Source of the DNA: Neobacillus rhizosphaerae
GTDB lineage: Bacteria > Bacillota > Bacilli > Bacillales > Cytobacillaceae
NCBI RefSeq assembly: GCF_937468385.1
Contig: NZ_CALBWS010000023.1
Span: 23,473 to 87,472, forward strand
Reading direction: 5' to 3'
DNA: 64,000 nt
Shown: in pieces, positions 42,547 to 48,293 of the stretch
Layout of the letters: the number at the start of each line of letters is the position of its first letter
Numbering within the stretch: position 1 is the stretch's first letter
Notes under the pieces: generated by a model
Database searches by the model: none
The model's input: the letters and a program-made list of their open reading frames with translations, nothing else
Told to the model about the DNA's origin: nothing
Made by a program: the position numbers and the translations under genes

Positions 42547-42810
42547 ATGACTATTTTGATTGTGGCCTTTTTTATCATGAATATTGTTGGGCTTTGGGTT
42601 ATGGGAGAGGATAAAAACCGGGCGAAAAACCACAAGTATAGAATTCGTGAACGGACATTGTGGCTTGTGGCCTTATTTGGAGGAGCTGTTGGGACGACGG
42701 CAGGGATGCAGCTTTTCCGTCATAAAACAAAGCATGTATCGTTTAAAATTGGTTTTCCTGTCCTTGCCATTCTAGAACTTATTCTTCTATTTAAATGGCT
42801 ATTGCTGTAA
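42547..42810 (+). CDS. ysdA: DUF1294 membrane protein YsdA
   Basis: A small membrane protein of the DUF1294 family; function unknown. Its 87 residues have an N-terminal hydrophobic segment (2-19), a basic middle (MGEDKNRAKNHKYRIRERTLW in part), a glycine-rich hydrophobic segment (LFGGAVGTTAGMQLF) and a C-terminal hydrophobic segment (about 70-87). The RIRERTL...GG..G...GM...RHKT pattern is the family signature. ATG 42547 with AAAGGGGATATAGAG upstream. Its 3' end overlaps the convergent ysdB gene by 12 bases. Confidence 0.88.
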   Translation: MTILIVAFFIMNIVGLWVMGEDKNRAKNHKYRIRERTLWLVALFGGAVGTTAGMQLFRHKTKHVSFKIGFPVLAILELILLFKWLLL

Positions 42811-43176
42811 AAATTCCTTCACAGGGCTTTTCCAATTGATTTCAGCATTTGGATAGTGCTCAAGTATTTTATTATCGATATAAAAAAAGTCATCCTTTAC
42901 CATCCCTTTGAGAGTGGCTGAATCTTCGGGCCAAATAAGGATGGAGACAACGTCAAAGGTGTTATCTTTACTACCCATATATTTTTCACCAGCAAATACC
43001 GAACCTTTATAGGTGAGCATAAAATTCTTTCTGACATCATCATTATCAATCAGTAAAAAACGTTTTTGTTTACGAGCAGTTTCAAGTTTTCTGTTCGATG
43101 TAAAAAGGAATTTTACCGCCAAATATAATAAGAAAAAAATGATAAACAACAATACGAAGCGCAGCAACCAAATCAT
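42799..43176 (-). CDS. ysdB: Membrane-anchored protein YsdB
   Basis: A 125-residue protein with one N-terminal membrane segment (about 2-22, IWLLRFVLLFIIFFLLYLAVKFLF in part) followed by a soluble domain outside or inside the membrane. YsdB is linked to the sigma-W stress regulon in B. subtilis; its biochemical role is not known. I start at ATG 43176, which has TAGGAGGCTTAGCC ahead; an upstream in-frame ATG at 43218 would put 14 basic residues before the membrane helix and lacks a ribosome binding site. The gene is convergent with ysdA, overlapping its tail, and divergent from the dUTPase gene. Confidence 0.8.
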   Translation of the reverse strand: MIWLLRFVLLFIIFFLLYLAVKFLFTSNRKLETARKQKRFLLIDNDDVRKNFMLTYKGSVFAGEKYMGSKDNTFDVVSILIWPEDSATLKGMVKDDFFYIDNKILEHYPNAEINWKSPVKEFLQQ

Positions 43177-43282
43177 GGCTAAGCCTCCTACACTTATTTT
43201 CCTTTTAATACGAATCAAAATAAAAAAAGTTTCAATTATTTTTCACTTTGTTATAATTTTTCCATAAGGAGTGGTGATAATC

Positions 43283-43774
43283 ATGCAACTTGAAAAACTG
43301 TTTCAAATGCAAAAGGCATTGGATGCCTATATCGAAGAAATGCATGGACTGCAAGACGAAGATTTATTTAACAGAAAGATTCTTGCCTTGCTCGTGGAAA
43401 TTGGCGAATTAGCGAATGAAACTCGCTGTTTTAAATTTTGGAGTGTGAAGCCATCATCCGCTAAAGAGGTGATTCTCGAGGAGTTTGTGGATGGTGTCCA
43501 TTTTATTTTATCACTCGGGATTGAGTGTGGCTTTGATGGGCAGCAGATAGAATTGAATGTGCATACGTCGTCCTTGGATGTAACAGGTCAATTTCTTCGT
43601 ATTTATGAACTGATTAGTATTTTTCAAAAAGCGAAAAATCTTATGAGTTATAAAGAATTGTTTGAAGCATATTTGCAGTTAGCGGATCAGTTAGGATTTT
43701 CCCAGCTAGAAATGGAACAGGCATATTTTCAAAAAAACGAAGTAAATTATCAGAGACAACAGAATAACTATTAG
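43283..43774 (+). CDS. Dimeric dUTPase (all-alpha NTP pyrophosphohydrolase)
   Basis: An all-alpha nucleotide pyrophosphatase of the dimeric dUTPase type, expected to hydrolyse dUTP to dUMP and pyrophosphate and keep uracil out of DNA. The 164 residues show the metal-binding helices of the superfamily: LLVEIGELANETRCFKFW (ExxE) and EEFVDGVHFILSLG (ExxD), with the FKFW motif typical of this branch. Start ATG 43283; GGTGA lies 5 bases before it and AAGGAG lies 12 before. Two in-frame GTG codons just upstream are less likely. It is a single gene between ysdB and ysdC; trimeric dUTPase motifs are absent. Confidence 0.85.
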   Translation: MQLEKLFQMQKALDAYIEEMHGLQDEDLFNRKILALLVEIGELANETRCFKFWSVKPSSAKEVILEEFVDGVHFILSLGIECGFDGQQIELNVHTSSLDVTGQFLRIYELISIFQKAKNLMSYKELFEAYLQLADQLGFSQLEMEQAYFQKNEVNYQRQQNNY

Positions 43775-43844
43775 CAGAAAATTTGTGAATTTGCAGACTT
43801 TTTCGGTATAATAAAAAACGTACCTACATAAAGGGGGCTAATTA

Positions 43845-44930
43845 ATGGCAAAATTAGATGAAACTTTGATCATGTTAAAAGACTTAACCGATGCCAAAGG
43901 AATTCCCGGCAACGAGCGTGAAGTGCGCGAAGTGATGAAGAAGTACATAGAGCCATTTGCTGATGAAATCACAACCGATGGACTGGGCAGTTTGATTGCT
44001 AAAAAAGTAGGCAAAGAGGGTGGGCCAAGAATTATGGTGGCCGGTCACTTAGATGAGGTCGGTTTCATGATCACCCAGATTGATGATAAAGGCTTCCTGC
44101 GTTTCCAACCGGTTGGCGGCTGGTGGGGGCAGGTTATGCTTGCACAGCGTGTGACCATTGTTACGAAAAAGGGAGATGTAACAGGTATTATCGGTTCTAA
44201 GCCTCCGCATATTTTATCGGCTGAAGCCCGTAAGAAGCCTGTTGAAATTAAGGATATGTTCATCGATATCGGCGCTTCAAGCCGTGATGAAGTCAAGGAA
44301 TGGGGCATCCGTCCTGGAGATATGGTGGTGCCTTACTTCGAGTTCACCGTCATGAACAATGAGAAAATGCTTTTAGCAAAAGCCTGGGATAACCGTATTG
44401 GTTGTGCGATTGCCATTGATGTTTTGAAACAATTAAAGGGAGTTGAGCATCCTAACGTTGTTTATGGAGTAGGCAATGTTCAAGAAGAGGTTGGCCTACG
44501 CGGTGCAAAGACGGCTGCAGCCAAAATTAATCCGGATATCGGTTTTGCTGTCGATGTTGGTATTGCCGGGGATACTCCTGGGATATCAGAAAAAGAAGCA
44601 ATGAGTAAAATGGGCAAGGGACCACAAGTTGTCATCTATGATGCCTCCCTTATTGCCCATAAAGGTTTGCGCGATTTAGTTACCGATACAGCCGATGAAC
44701 TGAACATCCCTTATCAATTCGAATCCATTCCTGGCGGCGGTACCGATGCTGGGTCGATCCATTTGACGCATAATGGGGTTCCAGCACTTGCGATAACGAT
44801 TGCGACCCGTTATATACATTCACATGCTGCCATGCTCCATCGTGACGATTTCGAAAATGCTGTAAATTTAATTGTCGAAGTTATTAAACGTTTAGACCGT
44901 GAGACAGTTGATAGAATTACGTTTGAATAA
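43845..44930 (+). CDS. ysdC: M42-family glutamyl/endo-1,4-beta-glucanase-like aminopeptidase YsdC
   Basis: A cytoplasmic M42 metallo-aminopeptidase; family members form large tetrahedral complexes and trim peptides. The 361-residue sequence carries the two-zinc site: GHLDEVGFMI (first histidine and aspartate), AWDNRIGCAIAIDVL (bridging aspartate), GNVQEEVGLRGA (catalytic and ligand glutamates), AVDVGIAGDTPG (aspartate) and the late IATRYIHSHAAML histidine. The ATG at 43845 follows AAAGGGGGCTAATTA. A terminator (44942-44968) follows. Older names call it an endoglucanase, but peptidase activity is the better supported view. Confidence 0.9.
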   Translation: MAKLDETLIMLKDLTDAKGIPGNEREVREVMKKYIEPFADEITTDGLGSLIAKKVGKEGGPRIMVAGHLDEVGFMITQIDDKGFLRFQPVGGWWGQVMLAQRVTIVTKKGDVTGIIGSKPPHILSAEARKKPVEIKDMFIDIGASSRDEVKEWGIRPGDMVVPYFEFTVMNNEKMLLAKAWDNRIGCAIAIDVLKQLKGVEHPNVVYGVGNVQEEVGLRGAKTAAAKINPDIGFAVDVGIAGDTPGISEKEAMSKMGKGPQVVIYDASLIAHKGLRDLVTDTADELNIPYQFESIPGGGTDAGSIHLTHNGVPALAITIATRYIHSHAAMLHRDDFENAVNLIVEVIKRLDRETVDRITFE

Positions 44931-44941
44931 AAGTTTTCAAT

Positions 44942-44968
44942 CCTCGGTAAAGCTACCGAGGTTTTTTT
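44942..44968 (+). terminator. Terminator after ysdC
   Basis: The stem CCTCGGTA/TACCGAGG has an AAGC loop and seven T. Confidence 0.9.
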
Positions 44969-44969
44969 A

Positions 44970-45156
44970 AAAAAACTATCATGAGCCTCAATTCCCAACC
45001 CCTACCATGGAAATTAATTTAGAGAACAAGTCGTAGTCACCTAATAAAGGCGGTGAGAGCAGAGCTAGATTTCAATCTTTCGTCTAGTGAAATGGGTATT
45101 TCACTTTAACTGGTTAAAGTGATTCATTTTTGCGGCGCTCCGCCCCTTTTCCACAG
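44970..45156 (-). repeat. Dispersed structured repeat, family A, copy 3
   Basis: This is the reverse complement of the element at 524-708, with only a few differences over about 185 bases. It keeps the near-perfect CACTTTAAC/GTTAAAGTG palindrome, the GTGAAAT/ATTTCAC hairpin and the AGAGCAGAGCTAGA stem. It abuts the ysdC terminator, just as copy 2 abuts the gapB terminator. Confidence 0.82.
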
Positions 45157-45189
45157 AAAACGTAATTGGCGTTACACGCCACCATCTAG

Positions 45190-45342
45190 CATGGAAATAC
45201 AATTTGTTCTAAAAACCAAGCTAACTTAATAAAGGCGGTGTGAGCAGAGCAGAACTTCACCTAATTCGAAGTGAAAAATGTATTTATTTCACTCGAATTG
45301 GATAAACTAATTCGCTTTTGCGGCGCTCCGCCCCTTTTCCAT
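45190..45342 (-). repeat. Dispersed structured repeat, family A, copy 4
   Basis: It has the same orientation as copy 3 and lies 34 bases further on. It shares the ATGGAAAT end, AATAAAGGCGGTG, GAGCAGAGC and GCGGCGCTCCGCCCCTTTTCCAT end. The central arms have a different sequence but still pair (TTCGAAGTGAAA/TTTCACTCGAA and CGAATT/AATTCG), pointing to selection for structure. Confidence 0.8.
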
Positions 45343-45344
45343 AC

Positions 45345-45374
45345 AAAAAGAAATGCCGCCATTTATTAGGCGGC
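45345..45374 (-). terminator. Terminator of sspI
   Basis: On the minus strand the stem GCCGCC/GGCGGC with an 8-base loop is followed by ATTTCTTTTT, immediately after the sspI stop. Confidence 0.75.
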
Positions 45375-45391
45375 AGCAACTACAAAGAATT

Positions 45392-45598
45392 TTACTTTAA
45401 CCCACTTTCAAGAGTTGAAAGCATCTCTTTTTTCTCTTCTTCTGATGAATTTTGCCAAATGATTTCGAATAAGACTCCAAGTCCAGGGAGCATTTTTTCT
45501 TCCCCGTTTTGAATCGCATCAACAATAGTATCTTCTAATTGTTCTTGTGAATTACCAGAAACATTGTGAATAATCGCGTTTCGTAAATTTAAGTTCAT
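45392..45598 (-). CDS. sspI: Small acid-soluble spore protein SspI
   Basis: SspI is a minor small acid-soluble protein of the spore core, made in the forespore. The 68-residue protein begins MNLNLRNAIIHNVSGNSQEQLEDTIVDAIQ and ends EKKEMLSTLESGLK, which is the SspI pattern. It is not of the alpha/beta DNA-binding type. The ATG at 45598 has AAAAGGAGTGTGTAATC ahead. It lies on the minus strand, divergent from ysgA, with a terminator inside the repeat-flanked region downstream. The name is from sequence recognition and position. Confidence 0.92.
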   Translation of the reverse strand: MNLNLRNAIIHNVSGNSQEQLEDTIVDAIQNGEEKMLPGLGVLFEIIWQNSSEEEKKEMLSTLESGLK

Positions 45599-45719
45599 GA
45601 TTACACACTCCTTTTTATCCTGTATTTCTTTATTATGATTTCTATTTTGGGTTTTATTATGTATATTAGTTGGGCTATAATGAGAAAATCATGAGCAATT
45701 TTTTAAAGGAGAACCAATT

Positions 45720-46469
45720 TTGAAACATATTGAATCTGTCAATAATCCAAAGGTAAAACAATGGAAAAAGCTTTTAACGAAAAAAGAGCGAGATAAGTCG
45801 GGAACGTTTTTAGTCGAAGGCTTTCATTTAGTTGAAGAGGCGATCAAACAAGGAGAGCAAATTTTAGAAATTATCGTTTCTGAAAAAGTTGGATTACCCC
45901 CGCGCTGGGATGCAGGGGCAATACCCGTCACACTTGTTACTGAAGAGATTTCAAACTCGTTAACGGATACAGAAGCACCACAAGGAATTTATGCCGTTTG
46001 CCGTCAAGCAAATTCGGAAGTTCAGGATGCAAAAACCTTTTTGTTTATCGATGCAGTCCAGGATCCTGGAAATCTTGGAACGATGATTCGAACTGCTGAT
46101 GCTGCAGGGATTGATGCTGTTATCATCGGCCGCGGCAGTGTTGATATTTTTAACTCAAAGGTGTTGAGGTCGGCACAGGGAAGTCATTTTCACCTTCCTA
46201 TCATCAGGGGCAACCTGCATGAATGGATAGACAAACTGCAAGAAAAAAATATTCCCGTTTATGGAACAGCACTTGAAGGAGCTTCGGCATACACTGATAT
46301 TCCCACTGCTGAATCTTTTGCCTTAATTGTGGGGAACGAGGGAAATGGCGTGAGCAAAGATATTCTTGCAAGTACAAATGCCAATCTTTTTATTCCAATA
46401 TTCGGCAAAAGCGAGTCCTTAAATGTAGCCGTAGCAACTGGTATTCTTCTTTATTATCTAAAAAAATAG
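45720..46469 (+). CDS. ysgA: SpoU-family RNA 2'-O-methyltransferase YsgA
   Basis: A SPOUT-class RNA methyltransferase of the TrmH/RlmB type, expected to methylate a ribose in rRNA or tRNA. The 249 residues comprise an N-terminal L30e-like substrate-binding domain (about 1-95) and the knotted C-terminal domain with the three motifs: DAVQDPGNLGTMIRTADAAGIDAVI in part (motif 1), LIVGNEGNGVSKDIL (motif 2) and FIPIFGKSESLNVAVATGILLY in part (motif 3). The start is TTG 45720, preceded by AAAGGAGAACC. The target nucleotide is not evident. The T-box-pheST operon follows. Confidence 0.88.
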   Translation: MKHIESVNNPKVKQWKKLLTKKERDKSGTFLVEGFHLVEEAIKQGEQILEIIVSEKVGLPPRWDAGAIPVTLVTEEISNSLTDTEAPQGIYAVCRQANSEVQDAKTFLFIDAVQDPGNLGTMIRTADAAGIDAVIIGRGSVDIFNSKVLRSAQGSHFHLPIIRGNLHEWIDKLQEKNIPVYGTALEGASAYTDIPTAESFALIVGNEGNGVSKDILASTNANLFIPIFGKSESLNVAVATGILLYYLKK

Positions 46470-46529
46470 GAAAAAACTAGTTTGACCTCAGTAGGAAAAT
46501 TATTATATAATAATGAACAATATTGAACT

Positions 46530-46624
46530 AGAAAGCGGAAACGCCTTGCACAGGTGCGACAAGCATAAGACGAGCCTTCTTGACGGATTGGAACCTCGAT
46601 CCCCTAGGCGCTGGTGCTAGACAG
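46530..46624. repeat. Dispersed repeat, family B, copy 2
   Basis: It opens with GAAAGCGGAAACGCCTTG and closes with CTCGATCCCCTAGGCGCTGG then TGCTAGACA, the same ends as the copy at 22611-22714. The GCGCC/GGCGC ends are complementary. It lies between ysgA and the pheS T-box. Confidence 0.7.
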
Positions 46625-46644
46625 TTATCAAAGTTCAATGAAGA

Positions 46645-46918
46645 ATTTTAATATGAGATCAAAAACGATGACGGAGAAAAGTATTTTGTCATAGACCATT
46701 TAGGGAGAAAGTGCCGCGACTGTAAGCACTTTTATGGAATTGGCAGAAGAAGTTCACCTCCAGAGTTGGCATCGGGACCATTTTTGAAAAAAAATGTAAA
46801 GATGCGCCGGCATAAGCCGTTATCCGAATGAAGCGAACACAATGTTTTACATATCGTGTTTACAAGGGTGGTACCGCGAACTATAAACCTCGTCCCTTTC
46901 CAGGGATGGGGTTTTTTT
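46645..46918 (+). ncRNA. T-box leader of pheST
   Basis: A tRNA-Phe-sensing antitermination leader. The base of stem I pairs TAGGGAG (near 46702) with the CTCC after the specifier. The specifier codon TTC (Phe) lies at 46753-46755. The T-box AAGGGTGGTACCGCG is at 46864-46878, and the terminator is at 46886-46918. Uncharged tRNA-Phe should allow read-through into pheS. Confidence 0.92.
46886..46918 (+). terminator. T-box terminator before pheS
   Basis: The hairpin CGTCCCT/AGGGATGGGG is followed by seven T. Its sequence is almost the same as the thrS leader terminator. Confidence 0.88.
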
Positions 46919-46944
46919 GTTTGTCTGGTGCCTGACACCACTGT

Positions 46945-47122
46945 TCAGCGGAATATCTTTCAAGTTTGGCGGAATCCCCTGCGAACTTGGCGGAATAAGT
47001 CCCAAGTATGGCGGAATCCATCTCGAACTTGGGGGAATAAGTCCCAAGTTTGGCAGAATCCATCTCGAACTTGGCGGAATTAATCTTAAAGTTTGCGGAA
47101 ATATCGAGAAATCCGTGGAATC
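46945..47122. repeat. 21-bp tandem array between the T-box and pheS
   Basis: The motif GGCGGAAT recurs with exact 21-base spacing: CGGAAT or a one-base variant starts at 46949, 46970, 46991, 47012, 47033, 47054, 47075 and 47096, and TGGAAT at 47116. Two spacer types alternate (AAGTCCCAAGT and CCATCTCGAACTTGG), giving a 42-base super-period. It lies in the transcribed pheST leader after the terminator. Confidence 0.85.
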
Positions 47123-47171
47123 ATGAATTCGCACCCGTCCACCCCGAGATAAAAATTAAGGAGGAATAGAC

Positions 47172-48209
47172 ATGCAAGAACGATTAAAAGAATTGCAGGA
47201 AGAGGCTATTCAAAAAATTGAACAGTCTGCAAGCTTAAAAGAATTGAATGATATCCGAGTTGCCTATTTAGGGAAAAAAGGCCCGATCACCGAAGTGCTC
47301 CGTGGAATGGGCAAGCTCTCTGCTGAAGAGCGCCCAGTCATGGGTGCACTCGTCAATGAAGTTCGTGAAGCAATTGCTGTTAAAATTGAAGCAAAACAAA
47401 AGGCTTTAGAAGAGGCAGCAGTCCTTGAAAAATTAGCTTCTGAAAGCATTGATGTTACCCTTCCAGGAAGCCCAGTTAAGGTCGGTAACCACCATCCGCT
47501 CACAAGAATCATTGAAGAAATTGAAGATTTATTTATCGGGATGGGTTATCAGGTGGCTGAAGGTCCAGAGGTCGAGCAAGATTATTACAATTTTGAAGCT
47601 CTAAATTTACCGAAAGGGCATCCGGCCCGCGACATGCAGGATTCATTCTATATCACGGAAGAAATCCTTCTTCGTACACATACCTCGCCAGTTCAGGCAC
47701 GAACAATGGAGAAGCATCAAGGAAAAGGTCCTATCAAAATTATTTGTCCTGGTAAAGTGTACCGTCGCGATAATGATGATGCGACACACTCACACCAATT
47801 TATGCAAATTGAAGGCCTTGTGGTCGGTGAGAATATCCGCATGAGTGATCTTAAAGGAACGTTGGAAGTTTTTGCGAAAAAAATGTTTGGTGATGACCGC
47901 GAAATCCGCTTAAGACCAAGCTTTTTCCCATTCACTGAGCCATCTGTTGAAATGGACATTTCTTGTAAAATCTGCGGCGGTCATGGCTGCAGTGTTTGTA
48001 AGAAAACAGGCTGGATTGAAATTCTTGGAGCTGGTATGGTTCATCCAAACGTCCTTGAAATGGCTGGATATGATTCTAAAAAATACACTGGATTTGCCTT
48101 CGGAATGGGACCAGAGCGGATCGCAATGTTGAAATATGGTGTTGATGATATCAGACATTTCTATACAAATGATGTGCGATTCTTGAAACAATTTTCTAAA
48201 CACGAGTAG
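47172..48209 (+). CDS. pheS: Phenylalanine--tRNA ligase alpha subunit
   Basis: PheS is the catalytic subunit of the heterotetrameric phenylalanyl-tRNA synthetase. Its 345 residues include an N-terminal coiled coil (about 1-90), class II motif 1 (HPLTRIIEEIEDLFIGMGY in part), motif 2 (CPGKVYRRDNDDATHSHQF) and motif 3 (FGMGPERIAMLKYGVDDIR), with a CKICGGHGCSVCKKTGW cysteine-rich insertion. ATG at 47172 with AAGGAGGAATAGAC upstream. The T-box leader and the 21-bp array lie ahead. pheT follows after 84 bases that contain a repeat remnant. Confidence 0.97.
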   Translation: MQERLKELQEEAIQKIEQSASLKELNDIRVAYLGKKGPITEVLRGMGKLSAEERPVMGALVNEVREAIAVKIEAKQKALEEAAVLEKLASESIDVTLPGSPVKVGNHHPLTRIIEEIEDLFIGMGYQVAEGPEVEQDYYNFEALNLPKGHPARDMQDSFYITEEILLRTHTSPVQARTMEKHQGKGPIKIICPGKVYRRDNDDATHSHQFMQIEGLVVGENIRMSDLKGTLEVFAKKMFGDDREIRLRPSFFPFTEPSVEMDISCKICGGHGCSVCKKTGWIEILGAGMVHPNVLEMAGYDSKKYTGFAFGMGPERIAMLKYGVDDIRHFYTNDVRFLKQFSKHE

Positions 48210-48218
48210 AACTAAATG

Positions 48219-48276
48219 CTGAAGCGCATCGGTCAGAGGCTTAGACCAAAGAGCCCCTAAGCGTTGAAGCTAGAAA
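48219..48276. repeat. Dispersed repeat, family B, short copy between pheS and pheT
   Basis: TGAAGCGCATCGGTCAGAGGC and GCCCCTAAGCGTTGAAGCTAGA (first 20 bases of each) match the two ends of the family B repeat, with the middle lost. It sits inside the pheST transcript, just before the pheT ribosome binding site. Confidence 0.55.
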
Positions 48277-48293
48277 ATAAGGAGGATAACGAG

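Noticed and set aside
45318..45512. Plus-strand open frame across the repeat and sspI
   Set aside because: It overlaps the well-supported sspI on the other strand and starts in repeat DNA without a ribosome binding site.
46945..47122. CRISPR array
   Set aside because: Units are 21 bases with no separate repeat-plus-spacer structure, and no cas genes are present.
46847..47134. Overlapping open frames on both strands in the 21-bp array, encoding heptad-like repeats (GGIPCEL, PSSRWI)
   Set aside because: A 21-base period keeps all frames open by chance; none has a convincing ribosome binding site, and they cross the T-box terminator.
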